Notes: a model not told the origin generated them from the sequence alone. 64,000 nt of DNA from Amblyomma americanum (GCF_052857255.1 NC_135500.1:105037048-105101047); one strand, 5' to 3'. Positions 11,250-23,760 are shown, counted from the first letter of the stretch. Numbers and translations are program-made.

Positions 11250-13267
11250 CATGGCTAGGGGTAGTTTATTTAGGGACCGGGGACAAATGCAGGCATGAAA
11301 ACAAGGAGCTAGTTAAGTATCTTAGTGACGATATAAAGCTGTTTGGATACGGTGCTGATATTATTCTGATGGGTGACATAAATGGCCACGTCGAGGTTGT
11401 GGATGGATACACAGATTGTAACGGAAAGTTCATGCTAGACTTCTGTGAGCGGCACAACCAACTTATTTTAAATAGAGAAACTAAATGTGAGAGAGAAATC
11501 TCCGTGCGAATCCCGTAATTGGTAGACGGACATTGACTACTGCCTAATGTCGCAGGGAGAACATAGCAAGCTGGCAATAATGGAAATAGACGAAGAGGGG
11601 AAGTACAGCCTGGGAAGTGATCATAAGCGTATTAGTCTATACAGTTGAGGCCCAGATCAGAAGAGAAATACATAAATGTAAAAAAACGCAAAATAAAAAG
11701 ACGAACAAATAGCGCTAATATTAGCCGGCATAGAGGAGGCAATAGAAAAATGCCCCATGGAACGTTGAGGTTATAATCAGTTAGAAATACTCGTTAGTAC
11801 AAAAATGAAGCGAGTAAAAGGAGTAAACCGCTGGAGAGGAAAGAGGACGCCACAAAGCTCACGGAATAAGGAATTAGGGAGGCCATCGAACAACGACGGG
11901 TGGCTTCAACGGAACACATAGAAGCAAAAAGGGCTGAGGTTTCTGAAGAGGATATAGACCAAAAAATTAAAATCTTAATGACAAACGAAACAGAAAGTGC
12001 AGATCCTGTTCCAGCTAAAATAAAGCAGTCCTCTGATCGGTGGCTGGCTGAAGTTCATGATGCAACTAAATGAGGCCGAGAAAACTTTGGAACCATATAA
12101 GCTGACTGGGTAAAACGAATCAAAGAAAGCAGGAACAGATTTAATATGCTGAGGGAAAATTTTTAGAGGTAGAGGACGCTGCGAAATTCATTACATCAGT
12201 TATAGCTGAGTTATTTCGTAAAGACGATAGGGTAATCACCCCAAAATGAGGGAGAAACACAGGACAGAACAATAAAAAAGAGCTTAGAACTGGCCAATCT
12301 TCAAAAGAAGTTCAACGGGTTCAAACTCTTCAACGGATTCAAAAGCTATGGCGCAAAATAGACCTCAGCATTTAGCCTACTTCGACATAAGCGGTGCATA
12401 CGACAACGTGAACTGATACTCCTATGGAACATAGTAAATGATAAAGGTAACGGTCATGAGGTAATTGATTTTCTAGAGGAAATATAACCAGAAAATAAAG
12501 CTGAAATTAAATGGGAAGGGATAAAAAGTACTTCCACTGTCGAGGAACACAAAAGTTTAAGGGAAGGTGGTCCTATATCACCGCTGCTGCTCATGATTTA
12601 TATGATAAATAGGAAGAAGGCTGCAATGAAGCAATTTAGGTTATAATCTGTCCTTCAGATTAGGCGGAACAGTCGTTGAGCAAAGCCTACCGGGTTTAAT
12701 ATATGCAGACGATATTGGGCTGTTAGCAGATAGACAGGAGCATTTGCAAACTCTGGTTCATGAAGGAGTGGTTCTAGGTTTCAGTTTTAGGGCAGCTAAG
12801 TCAGGTGCGATGATTTTCAACGATAAAACTGATCAGATGCTTGCAATACAAGGCCATAAAATATCCAGAGTGGACAAATACAAATATCTCGGGGTATGGG
12901 TACGCGGAAACGCACGAACAGACTTTTGGGACAAAAGGGCGAAGAGATGCCGGAATAAGGTAACATAGGACATTATGGTTGTGCATCAAATATGAATTAC
13001 TGACAGGTATTTTGAAAGGAATAACGGTACCAAAGCTTACTCTCGGGAATACGGTTCTGTGCTTAAGGGCAGAAGTTCAGTTCAGATTAGAAGTTAATCA
13101 GAGAACAGCTGGAAAATTAGCAGTAGGGTGCCCACGGCAAAACCACAAAAGAGGCAGTGCAGGCGATAGGGGCTGCGCATCGTTCAAAGCACGGGAGGCT
13201 CAGAGTAAAATACTAGATGACGAACGCCTGATAATACTGGACGAAAACAGATGGGCAGCTAAGGTTT
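11250..13267 (+). mobile_element. LINE remnant with endonuclease and reverse transcriptase
   Basis: Plus-strand, heavily frameshifted non-LTR retrotransposon. An AP-endonuclease portion is visible at about 11330-11640: IILMGDINGH, then DGYTDCNGKFMLDFCERHNQ, then the SDH box near 11618. The reverse transcriptase shows AYFDISGAYDNV near 12379-12412, YADDIGLL near 12702-12725, LGFSFRAAKSGAMIFN, and KYKYLGVWV near 12880-12903. A C-terminal piece follows (GITVPKLTLGNTVLC at 13018-13062, later DENRWAAKV). The switch to a different LINE sequence comes near 13267. Stops and frame changes make it a dead copy; the clade was not resolved. Confidence 0.8.
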
Positions 13268-14530
13268 TAAATACTTACTCTACAATAGGTGTGATTCGTC
13301 GCATAGCTATGCGCTCTGGTGGAGCGCGTGCTCACACGGCCCGCCAGCTTGTACGCTCTATCCTTCAGCCACGGATAATATGTCAGGCGCAGCTTAAACG
13401 TCTCACCCGCCGACTGTGGGCCTCCCTTGAGGCTATCAATCGTGAGGCTGTGCGCACCATAAAATATCTGCCTCGTTTAGCACCCATACCCGTGCTTCAG
13501 GAGTTCGCCGAACAGTGAACTCATCGACCAACGGGTGGCAAACAGAGCTCGTAAACAGTCTCTTCTACTTCATCGTTTAAAAACACTTCCACCGTGGTCC
13601 TATTGACAGCTCGCAGGCAATCGCCCCACTGTTTCTCTGTCGGTATCAGCAACGTATGTGCCTGAAGGGTACATATTGTACGCGGATGCATCACATTCAG
13701 TAGAGACGGGGAGTTACTGCTGTGTATAGTCCATCTCATCCGCATCTTAACTCTCGCGCGACATATGCCGCGGATACATGCACTCCCTTGACATTGGAAC
13801 TTCAAGCCGTTTATAATATCATTGCTTTCCAGCCGCTTGCTTCCAACATTCAATACAGTTCATATTTACACCGACTCCCGCGCCGCCCTAAAACAGCTTA
13901 AGGCGGTTCGACGCACATTCCAGATTTCACAGTCAATTCATGTGCACTGCGCAAAGTACTCATGTCCTGTGTGCATACACTATATTTTCAGCCATGCTCA
14001 AGGTCCACAGAACATAATATCCGTCACCTTCTCCTCTTCCCCCAGATCCGTTCCTGTCCCATGCTTCCAATTCCGCAGTTCTGCGCCAGCGAACACGCGC
14101 TCTAATTCCTCCGTGTTTGCACCCTCACCCCCATAGTCTTACTCGGCAGGACGATGTATCCGTGGACGGGATTCGGGCAGGGGCGGCTCTGACAGCATTG
14201 GTCCGTCAACGGTGGCGTGCGAAAGATCTGCCAGCAACTGACAGGTGTCCTCACTGTGACACTACACCACACATTTGTAATGTGCGGCATTGTGAACGAG
14301 CCCAGCGACAGCAACTATTAGAAAATGGCTCCTCTGGGAGGTGGGCCTGTGGTGAAACCGCAAACGCGACTATGTAAAGTGAGCTGTGAACATTCATTTC
14401 ACCGCGAACCTCTGCGACTACCTCTCGCAACAAGTCTTCACTCCTTCTTTTAACTTTCTACCTCCTACATTCCTTCCCTCTTTCTCAACTTATGCGGCAT
14501 GGCGCACTTCTAGAATGAAAATAAAATACT
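13268..14530 (+). mobile_element. second LINE remnant: RT C-terminus and RNase H
   Basis: Directly abuts the LINE remnant on its left. Readable blocks are ILQPRIICQAQLKRLTRRLW and REAVRTIKYLPRLAPIPVLQ (13366-13505), a frameshifted RNase H with the hallmark YTDSRAALKQL (13866-13900), and a C-terminal region with paired Cys/His (RCPHCDTTPHICNVRHC, about 14245-14297). The order matches RNase H-bearing LINEs, but the sequence is not that of the fragments at 3.5-7.7 kb. It is either a nested insertion or a chance junction with the preceding element. The exact 3' end is uncertain. Confidence 0.72.
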
Positions 14531-14828
14531 TATGCTCACAATGGCGGAAAAGAACTAGAAAATTAACCAGTAAGCATGCCGGATGGCCATGTAAATAAAT
14601 CTGCGGTGGAAGTTAGCAAAAAGCGATTGAAAGATTGGTGGCTCAAAAGCGGAGGGGTGACAAAAGGTTAAAAATGTAGGCAAACATATTTAAAGAAAAT
14701 GGCAAATTTTAATACCAATTTACAGCACCGTTCAACAAAAATAATGAAAATATCGAGCATGGTGGCAACTGCAACCACCCCGTTGCAAAAGGGACGGATA
14801 GACGAACAGTCCGTCCATCTGTCCATCG

Positions 14829-14958
14829 GTCCGTCCGTCCGTCCGTCCGTCCGTCCGTCCGTCCGTCCGTCCGTCCGTCCGTCCGTCCGTCCATCCATCC
14901 ATCCATCCATCCATCCATCCATCCATCCATCCATCCATCCATCCATCCATCCATCCAT
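14829..14958. repeat. two-part tetranucleotide satellite (GTCC)n-(ATCC)n
   Basis: About 16 units of GTCC (14829-14892) change abruptly to about 16 units of ATCC (14893-14958). The two units differ only by G versus A, the change expected when a methylated CpG is deaminated. Open frames over this tract (SVRPSVRP..., DGWMDGWM...) are spurious. Confidence 0.97.
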
Positions 14959-15467
14959 GCGTCTCCCCGTGCGCTTTGATCACCGGCGCGCTGTGCGGCG
15001 GTTATCGCTGTTCCTGCTTGCGGCTCCCGTGTTTCCAGGGGATGGGCCGCGGTACAGATTTAGACATTGAGCGGTCGAAACAACCGCGAGCACCGCGGCA
15101 AGCGCACTGGCCGTCTTTGTACTCACCCTCATATAAACAGGCAGCAGACGACTCATGTTACCAGCGTCACCTCTCAAGCTGCCACACCTGCCGCTGTATC
15201 TCCTAGCCTTTGAGCTGCTAGTTAGAGGCTACCGCTAGGCCACGCAGGATAGATGGTGCGCCTTCGTTGAAGCGAGACTTTACATACAGGGTTTTCACCT
15301 AAAGGTACAAAAGTTTTAAAAATAGGCTTTTTGAGTAACAAGAGCGCTTTTTTTTAGCATAGCATTGTCAGTGGTGTAGTACATCGCAATACAGCTAAGA
15401 CGTGCTAACAAGCAGGATCGTTAACTAGTACTCAATAGTTATCTTTTTAATATTAACGTTAGGCTCC
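14959..15467. other. intron, nothing recognised
   Basis: No domain or repeat family recognised. GC-rich to about 15230, then AT-rich. Confidence 0.4.
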
Positions 15468-15772
15468 TTAATTATTGAAAGGCATGTAGCCTACAGTAAG
15501 TAATATCAATTTCAGTGCTGAGAATTTCGAAAACGCGGTTACCCTCGGCGCTGTGGGCCAACAAATTTGGCTGTTTCGACTAGTTACGTACACTGGAGAG
15601 CTTGCTTTGCCTGCAAGCTTCTCAAAAGTGAGTGCATTTGACACGATGTAGGCAAAATTTGTTGGGCCACAGCGCCGAGCGTAATCGCGTTGCCGAAATT
15701 CTAAAAATGGGTATGGGTAATATTTAAGGTGGGATAGACGCCTCTCAATAATTAGGGACAATAAGAGTAATG
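15468..15772. repeat. MITE-like element with long terminal inverted repeats
   Basis: The left arm, about 15468-15582 (ccttaattattgaaaggc ... cggcgctgtgggccaacaaa), and the right arm, about 15655-15772 (aaatttgttgggccacagcg ... ctctcaataattaggg), are inverted repeats of about 100 bases. They enclose about 70 bases without coding potential. That is the layout of a non-autonomous DNA transposon. The superfamily was not assigned because no clear target duplication could be read. Confidence 0.75.
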
Positions 15773-15804
15773 CTTAGAAGCTAACTATTCAATCGTACAT
15801 GACG

Positions 15805-16135
15805 GAAGCCAACAGCCACCGAAATCAAGGAGCATAGGGGATGTTTTTCTTCCAATCTCTGGTGTTATTTCATTGGAGATGAATGGTGTAAATGGTTAAT
15901 CGCTTGGAGATAATTCGTAAGAAAGCAGAAGAAAAATAAACACACGTCGCCGGTGGGATCAGAACCAACTACCTCCAAATTTCGCTTCCTCTGCTCTACC
16001 AAGGGAGCTACAGTGAATCGGACGGCTGTTCGATTCGCATAAATACTGGACGGCTGTCCTGTATTTATGCGCAGTGTAAGCGAGTCTTGAGAGTGTTCAC
16101 CAGCGCCACCCTCGTCCATAGCGGCGGGCGTAGTA
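15805..16135 (-). repeat. tRNA-like repeat (family B), diverged copy
   Basis: Minus-strand copy of a family seen five times in this window. The tail end at the left reads agccaacagccaccgaaatcaagg. A tRNA-like head is about 15950-16015 (rc shows gtagctcccttggtagag). A leader with gtgtaagcgagtcttgagagtgttcacc lies to its right. Compare 49753-50107, the best-preserved copy. Confidence 0.72.
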
Positions 16136-16321
16136 CAGATGCGGACAAATGTAAGCGGAACACGCTGTTGGCTTCTAACATTTCTCACGCGCTGCCTAAT
16201 TTAATTTTCCAGCTATGGTATGTACATCCTGGTAGGAGAGTACACCAGTATGCTTCGTCATGGATAAACAATGTTTCTTCCTTCACTGTAGGGAAGGCGA
16301 GGGAAAGCGAGATGTCTGCAC

Positions 16322-16553
16322 CTGTACAAAAAGTCATGGACAAAAGTTTGCGGGATGCAGATTCGCGGAAAACAATTTATTGCGGAGCAGTTCGGCACGG
16401 CAGGTCAATGAAAAACATAAATACGTGAGGGGAAATGCGCGTTCTATCTGGTATGCGAGTACCAGATGACAACCTTGCGTGGCAACGCAAAAATTAATTT
16501 TTTTCAGTGAATCTGCATCCCGCAAACTTCTGTCCATGACTGTACATACTGTA
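16322..16553. repeat. MITE-like element with about 55-base inverted repeats
   Basis: The left end (tgtacaaaaagtcatggaca, then agtttgcgggatgcagattc) is matched by the inverted right end near 16500-16553 (gaatctgcatcccgcaaact, then tccatgactgtaca). The interior of about 110 bases does not code. TIRs next to a TA dinucleotide would fit a Tc1/mariner-type non-autonomous element, but the transposase family is not shown by the sequence. Confidence 0.78.
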
Positions 16554-16721
16554 ATACTGTGAGTGCCACGTTGTAAAGCGGTTGAACGATTAGGGCGGAA
16601 GCTGTGCGAGAACCCTCTTATGCTGCCTATGGCATCAAGGCTAGCTGCCAGGTTCGAGGCCCTCGTTAAGCTATTAAGCATTAAAGTGAAGGGAAAATTG
16701 GCGCTCCCTACGGCATACATG

Positions 16722-17015
16722 ACGGAATTCAATATCCACCGGAACCAAGGAGTATAGAGGATGGAATTTTGCAAATTTGTCCTTAACTTTTTAGACATTA
16801 TTAGTGAAAATATACAATCACTTAAATATAATTTATAAGAAAGCAGAAGAGAAAACAACCACATGCGGCAGATGGCATCCGAACCCACGACCTCCGAATA
16901 TCTCGTCCTGTGCTGTGCGAACTGAGCTGCGGCTGTCCAATATTCTGCTCTCGGGGGGGGGGGGGGGGGGGGGGTATTTATGTACAGTGTAAGCGAACCT
17001 TGAGAGTGTTCATCA
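16722..17015 (-). repeat. tRNA-like repeat (family B), diverged copy with poly-G
   Basis: Minus-strand family-B copy. The tail is aatatccaccggaaccaaggagtatagagg, the tRNA-like part 16866-16935 (rc contains gcagctcagttcgcacagcaca and gtcgtgggttcgga), then the leader ctgtccaatattctgctctc. That leader is interrupted by 22 consecutive G at 16953-16974 before tatttatgtacagtgtaagcgaaccttg. Confidence 0.75.
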
Positions 17016-20000
17016 TTCATTAGTAGTTAACCAGCCTACTATTTAGCACGTCTCTGCTACATTCTGATGTACTATACCACTGAGGATGCTAGGCCGGAAA
17101 AAGTGTTCGTGTAACTCCAACCGCCTATTTTCAAAAATGGTGCAGTCTTAGGTGAAAAGCCTTGTTTATATCGTGTCGTCTTTCACACATGGATTATGAT
17201 TGATAAAAAGCATATAGTGCCTGTGTCTGTGTGGGAAAGAGGAACCGCTTTGGCGCCATAGACTTAAAGGCGGAGATTGATTGTCACCCATTTTTTGTTA
17301 TATATAATGGGCGGATATGTCGATACAAAGGAAGGAACCTTGGCACTTACTGGCCCTTCCTCCTATAGTTAGGGAAAATTTGTACTTATATACAGCTAGT
17401 TTTTTTGTAAGGTGTTGAAATATAACAGATTTATAAAATTTATAGTCTGGGACAACATAGACCTGGATTCGAAAAGAAACCGTCATCACTGATTTTCTTT
17501 TCTGTCTTTAGTGTCTGATAATCATACATCGACATTAAGCAGTTGCATTATATTGTCGTGAGCTATATTAATGCAGACCATAATGCAGACCTAATACAGA
17601 CCGTAATGGAACTGCGATCGTATTTTGTTCAGTCACCATTACTCCATTAAAAATATATTGGTCACGGATTTAACTTCGAAGTAACTGCGTGTTATTTAAT
17701 TTTAGCTACACATTAGCACAATCTGAGAATATACCTTGGAAACATGTGTTTCTTTTTCAGTCTGCTTTTAATATGGTCAATGGTAATGAGCCCCTGCAAT
17801 AAAACGTGTTGAGCTAGGAGCTTGATAATTCTGACAGCAACAAAAAAAAAAAAACTGCTGCAACAAGGGCCAAGGAAGCATAGCACCGGCATTGCCTTCC
17901 TCGTGATTTGTAGCAGCGCTGTTTTCTGCCTACAGAATAATCCCCAATTTCAAGCACTCTCGCTACATCTCTTAAATGCCAGTAAAAACAAATGTTCTGT
18001 CCTGCAGAATGTGAATGTTGTAATAATATTTTAATGCCTATGTATATTTAGCTTTATTTCCCTATTATTCTCATTTACTTACTGCTGCTTTAGATTGCTA
18101 ATGCCACTGAGTATATATCGAAATCATCTTTTACGGGTTTTAAGATGCCGAATTCCCTTCCCCCTCCTCACCTGAACAAGTTCCTGGAGTCAATAAAGTT
18201 GTTTCCTCCTCCTGCTTAAGATGCCGACTTTTTTTAATCTGAACATCATTACCTCGATATTAAAAGAACCCTTTAGGTGGCAAGCTAATTTAGATTGAGG
18301 CACAACCGGGAACAGGCCCAAGTAAAAATAGGCAACATTAGTTCCTGCACTTTCGCTACACTGATATTGGCAGCGTTCACTAGCATACTAATGCTCTCGT
18401 CCCTTATGTACATAGCCTTTTACGGTTATGATCATCCTATATGGCAAAAGCTATCGAGAAAATGTGTCGTGCACTAAGGTAACCGTGAACATAGGGATAT
18501 AATTCGGAAAATCGCTCAGCTGCTATAAGCATGGTTTCAATCACGTGTCCCGAATACGACACTTAGATTGCACGAATGATATCCTTGTCCAGTGGTGATT
18601 ATACACATCGAATTTGGTGGCAGAACAGCTTGGCCACCACCACAGCCACGAAAGGCAGCGGCTTGGTGCGTCGCATAGTGTCGAGTTCGAACAGGATCTT
18701 CGTAATTTTTGCGCCGTGTTACTGTCGAATTCAGCAGGGTACTTCGCGAACCAAGTCGCCCGACGTCCCCATCATTATCATAATCGTCATCACCGTTATC
18801 ATCCTCAGCCATACTGGCATAGTGCAGAAAAAAGCGTCTGCCATGTGTATCCTATCTCTCCCATGTCTTTCCGCCCTCATTCTCCTTCTGTCCCCTAAAC
18901 TTATACCTTGGGTCAGACCAGTCGGACGAAGAAAAATAGGCCGCATGTCACTCATACCGTTGTGTGGCGCATGTAATCAACGGGAATGTTGCTCTCAAGG
19001 GATTGGGGCTGGAGAATTGGAGGTGACGAAGTTATTGCGAGAAGTGTACCGCGAAGCTGAGCTTTCTGGTCGCTCCCTTGCCGCCTTTCGAGACATGCGT
19101 TATATGACTGCATTTTTCAGCCGCTCTTCGGTGTCCGCGTTGGTGGGAAGTGCGAGATTTTCGACAGCGTGAGCGAGTTGACAACACTTCCTCGTCGGCT
19201 TTAACCGGGTGGTGAAGTGACGCTTGTTCCTCTTACCTCAGACGCAGTGCCACTGCCGTAATACAGATTTTAAAGGAAGTGCTACCCTCAGTTCCAATAA
19301 GCGAGCGTTCGTTACAACTGCTATGTTAAGAGGTGGCCGCTCTCTGTATCAGGTAGGAGCTAAGAAGTTGAAAATCTGAGCATTATTGATTAATGTTCCT
19401 TTATTTTATGCTGGTATAGACTGCAGCGAGGAATTCAATGCGTGGTTTGTTTTTGCTAAGATTCGATTTTACCAAGGGCAAGAATTCTTGACCAGCGCAT
19501 TTCTCAATTGGGAGTTCTTTGCGAATGCAATTTTTTCACATGTCGCAATGTGACACCACAAAAGTAAATATTTGCGCAGATGCCTCCGCTGTTTATGTTC
19601 AAACACCTACTTCATTGGGTTTCAATGGCACCATTCACTAGTGCGTGCAAGCGCAGGGCAAAATTTGAAAAAAAGATTTGCTTATGTATCGGAAGGTTAG
19701 ACCATTGCCATCATTATGCTCAAAATCTTAAAATATTGCACTGTTTCTTCACAATTAAAAGTAATATTTGACTAGAAAAGTATTTAAAAAAGAGAGCTAC
19801 AAGCAACCGTTGAGATCCGCGCCCATAAGCTCCTCATTTCGCCTGCAGTACTCTACTAGCTGAGCTTCGGCGGAGGCTGTCTCGCATTCAAATTTGGAGT
19901 CCATACCGCAGCTCATATTTCGCGGAAAGCACTGATATCAAAATTTTACAACCACGTACGAATTTTTATAGAATTTTGCGAAAAAATAAGAGCAAAGATT

Positions 20001-20175
20001 TCGGTAATCGAGTTTTTTTAGGCGCGTTATGCGAGTATTATCATCACCAGGCAAGGGCGACTTTATCCCCCTGTTTTTTTTTAGGGCCACGTAAGAAAAC
20101 GGTGCCATAATTTACCAACGAAGACTCGTACTTTGATTCATAGCGCTTTTTCTGATTTTCTTGCTCTCCTTGCAG
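17016..20175. other. intron with a LINE-like 3' tail near 18160-18212
   Basis: Long intron segment. The stretch ccccctcctcacctgaacaagttcctggagtcaataaagttgtttcctcctcct at 18155-18215 looks like the 3' end of a LINE with its AATAAA. A patch around 18760-18880 (atcatcctcagcc, then agtgcagaaaaaagcgtctgcc) resembles the 3' UTR text of the RTE elements at 2.3 and 36.3 kb. No exon was recognised. The right edge (ttgctctccttgcag) is the acceptor of the next exon. Confidence 0.45.
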
Positions 20176-20327
20176 GAACTGACGTGGACGTTGACCTGTA
20201 TATGAAAATCGCTGGCTACCCGCGTCCGTTTCCAGTTTGGACTCTACGTGCGGCGAGCGAGATACCAGAAGAAGGCGTCTGGAATGAAGCGATCGTAGAA
20301 GTCGGTCGCTATTCTAGAGCTGTCATG
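20176..20327 (+). CDS. MAM/LDLa receptor-like protein, exon B (first MAM domain, third quarter)
   Basis: 152-base internal exon, acceptor ctctccttgcag, donor gtaagc, entering in phase 1 and leaving in phase 0. It reads G-TDVDVDLYMKIAGYPRPF, continues PVWTLR and ends EGVWNEAIVEVGRYSRAVM. This is the part of a MAM domain with the conserved tryptophan after a variable loop (PVW) and the 'G-x-W-N-E-A-x-V' strand, known in the family as W...G..W....V. It splices in frame to 26267 (phase 0), which supplies the end of the domain. Confidence 0.9.
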
Positions 20328-22144
20328 GTAAGCGCAATGAAAACTTTTTCCCTATGTTAGTCGTAATAAAAGCTGTTTCGTGCAGTTTTCCGGGCTTAAC
20401 TGCTTGGACATTGGTATTGACTTGGTGCGACGGAATCGAAAGCTCCCGCGAGCACCTGTACCAGAATTTCGATGTTACTCCGCCAGGCCTGAAGTGTTAA
20501 GTACACATGAAGCAATGGGGGCGCGCTTGAGAATGCATGATTTCTAGCAATGTTTTTCAGATGAGCGCTGGTACAAACAAGGGGAGGGTGTTAATTTCAT
20601 AGCCACTACTCTTCTCCACAAGAGCCTCCGAGGCATGTGAAGAGTTTTTTGCTTGCTCTACAATGTTTGACGCCTTGGTGGATCAATGAAGCAAGACTGG
20701 TTTAGGTGGTAAATGGTCCTCATTACATCTTGTTTGGCGATCATTCACCGTTGTTTCATCGCACTGTCTTGCTCAAACGGCAAGCAAGACGCAGTAGATG
20801 GCAGAAAAACAAACCCAAACCCAAGGGCAAAACACAAATAGACATGTCATGGTGATCAGTGTAGATCCGGTTTTCGATTGAGGCAGACTACGGCGGCTAA
20901 ACCATCATCTTGTGGATTGCCGGGGCCATCTAGTAAACAAAGCGAACGCGGTGATGTCGAGTGCAGAAAGCGCGTTTATTTTCGCTCGAAGTCCCTCTTC
21001 CCGTAGCCCCCTGTATTACCTAGTGAGGGCCACTGACCTCATGTACAAATAATTTGGTCGGCCGCAAACAACACCACTTGCCCTAGGTCTTCCTTCCTTT
21101 GGTTTGGATGTCTTCAAGGCAGGAAAGCGAGAATCCTCGTTTGCACTCACTAGCCGCATCTTTCTGGTACGTTAACTGTTCTGACGTACTGTGTTTGGTA
21201 CGACTCTATTAACTCAGGCTCTACATGGGGAGGCATTGGCTAGTTGACGACGTTTCTACGGTTGCGCCTCAGGAATCCACGCTGTGTGTTTACCAACCGA
21301 ACGTAGCGTGTTGTCTTGTTAGGCAACCTCTCCACTCCTGGCTGCAACACTCCGCCATTTAGATCCTCGGCCCCTTATTGAAGCCAAGGTTCTGGGTCCT
21401 TGGAGTAAGCCTTCATCGCAGAGGACAGCTTTGAAGGCACTTTTAAAGTTCTTGAAGGACTCAGGACTGAGTGCAAGATTGTGAACAATCAGCGTGTGCC
21501 CTGTGTACCTTGCAAGTAACGGCCAACGGACACGTGGAAAAGTGATCATATCCCTTTGTTCTCTCCCTTTTCTATCTCTCCCTCCGTTCGCCTTCCCACG
21601 TGTAGGGTAGCATACCGGGCGCTGCCTAGGTAACCTCCCTGCCTTTCCGTCTTCCTTTCTCTCTCCACTACACCAGAACTCTGGTGGCCACACGTCGCTT
21701 TCCTGTAACAGGGATATTAAAGGGCATGCTCTCTGCCTTCCGCTGAAATCGTGGTTCTGTCTTCATCACTTTTTTGCTCTCGTTCTTTATTCATGTATCT
21801 TGGGCAGTCGACGGCGGGGTCAGATTCTCTGGGAGCAATTGCAAACGACTGTGCAGTCGCCTTGCGTTTAAGAGTTCAGCTTGGCCCAATCCATTGCGGT
21901 GATGCATCGTATGGCAGCTCAGAGGAGACATATTTAAATTATCTGACTTCTCCGAAAGCTTTTTTTATTGTCCTAAGTATTGTTTCTGCTTTCCCGTTTC
22001 TTTGATGGTAACGAAGGCAGCGGCTTATGTGACGGAATCAGAAATGGGCAGCAAATTGCGCAGTATGCTGCAGTGAGCTGAAGACAATTGTCTGTGATTT
22101 TAGTTTCGGTCATTTCATGACGGAGAAAGGTGCTATTCTTCTTC
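20328..22144. other. intron with low-copy repeat-like patches
   Basis: No exon recognised. Around 21570-21690 a pyrimidine-rich block with gtagggtagcataccggg and tccctgcctttccgtcttcc looks like a dispersed repeat. Its family was not determined. Confidence 0.35.
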
Positions 22145-23760
22145 TCAATCACTGTCTTTCAAGAGGTGCATCTCGAGGGCAAAGGCACTTCCGCATATCT
22201 AAACCGGCAGTCCAGAAGCGAGAGGTACTCTTTGCCTCTGAACTGAAATAGGTCAGTTCCAACTTTTTGCCAGAGATGCGGCGCCTTCGGTGGCAACATT
22301 GGTTCTCTTGACTGAACTTTGAGCATAATCCACTGGTAGAATTTGGCTGCAACTTCAACAACAGCAACGCTGAAGTCTTGTCACTAAGGTGATTCTCTAG
22401 CTCTCGCACGACATCGCAAAATTCCTTGGTGCCCTAATGAATTCTGGTCAAGACTTCCTCCCAAAGACTCTTCGGAATTGCCAGCTGACAGCCCTTCACA
22501 AGGAGTTGACAGCATATGGTTATCATACCTCATTACGGGTAGACGAGCTGAAAGTTTTACGATATACGGTGCTTCTCCGGCCGACCTGTTGTGAATAATA
22601 ACTGCATTAGTATAGCGCATTCTGTGTCTCCAATTCTCCGATGTGGACCTGATTTGGAACGTAATCTTGCGAGGCATCGAGACGGCAAATAGCTGGGCTC
22701 CATTTTTCTGGTTAACATTGTTCGCGCCAAGCATTGTTGCTAGGATATCAAAGAGCGCCAGCAACATTTTCGTGCAGTCACCTTTTTGTGTTACGATGTG
22801 CAGGAAACGCACAGTGCCCAGAAATTCTACTGCCGGAAGTACCAATACGCTAATCGTTAGACCTTCGACGACGTAAAACCTTTGCTGTGACGATTTTTCT
22901 TTGCGGGTAATGGTTCCGCAGAGTTTGTCCAACACCAATAAGCTCCCTCCGCTCGGTCTTTTGAGCAATCCTGCTGGCTTGAGATCTTTGAGTTCTCCAT
23001 GAAAATCTTACCTGACAACTGTGGAATGAGCTCTCGAGCCAATTTTACTCTGTAGTAAGCTTCGATTTATTACGACGTCGGTGAATGGACATTTCAAAAA
23101 AGTTGAGCGGACTACACCAGCAAAAAAGATGTTTTTTTTCGGTGGGGGGGGGGGGGGGGAGGGGGGGCTTGACTTCTTTCACGCGAGGATTAGGCACTCT
23201 CGTGCACATTTTTGCAAAATGCCTTAAGTGCTTGCAATTTGCACACGTTCGCTGTTCTGCGGGTCACTTGGCTCTCGAGTATGCGCAAGATGCACAGAGT
23301 GTTGGCCCCTCGGGTTTAACTGCCTTTCTTTGCATCTTTTTAATTGTATCCACGTTCACTGTCACTGAAGCGTCGCAGTTTCTCCATTTACCTGAATCAA
23401 TTTCCTTTTCTACTTCGTGAACCTTTATTTAGGTCTCACATTTGCTGCTGCCGTCTCAAGCGTGACTCGAGGCTGGCGTCCTTTCATAAGCAACTCGGAC
23501 AGCGCAGAGACTGTCAGTTCGACAGCAAAGCATTCACGGTTAAAGCGTTCTTTCAAGCCTCCAATGTCGCATCGGCTAATTAATGTAGCACTCGTTGTTG
23601 AAAACTCATCAACTGTCTCCGCTGCCTCCCGATTCCTTCGTCTGAAACAGGCGCTCTTGTAGGAAACGTTACATGAGCTGATGAAGCAGGCGTTGAACAT
23701 TGACTTTACGAATGCATTGTTCTTGATTTCGTCTTGGACAAGATTTAGGGTCCTCAAAAT
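22145..23760 (-). mobile_element. Ty3/gypsy-type retrotransposon, internally deleted and frameshifted
   Basis: Minus-strand element in gag-pol order. Gag: ACFRRRNREAAETVDEFSTT to LISRCDIGGLKERFNRECF (23425-23700), then a CCHC knuckle CANCKHLRHFAKMC (about 23215-23265; C-x2-C-x4-H-x4-C). A protease-to-RT linker follows (FYVVEGLTISVLVLPAVEFL, about 22820-22880). Sequence then jumps to an integrase zinc domain (LAIPKSLWEEVLTRIH, then in another frame HQGILRCRARARE, 22385-22480) and the start of the integrase core (LWQKVGTDLFQFRGKEYL, about 22215-22290). Reverse transcriptase and RNase H are missing, and several stops are present. No LTRs were found at the edges. Confidence 0.8.

Noticed and set aside
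14668..15070. Ser-Val-Arg-Pro and Asp-Gly-Trp-Met repeat proteins
   Set aside because: Produced by the GTCC/ATCC tetranucleotide array.
22384..22968. A 194-residue host protein on the minus strand
   Set aside because: Its text contains the protease-to-RT linker and integrase zinc-domain phrases of Ty3/gypsy elements, broken by frameshifts.
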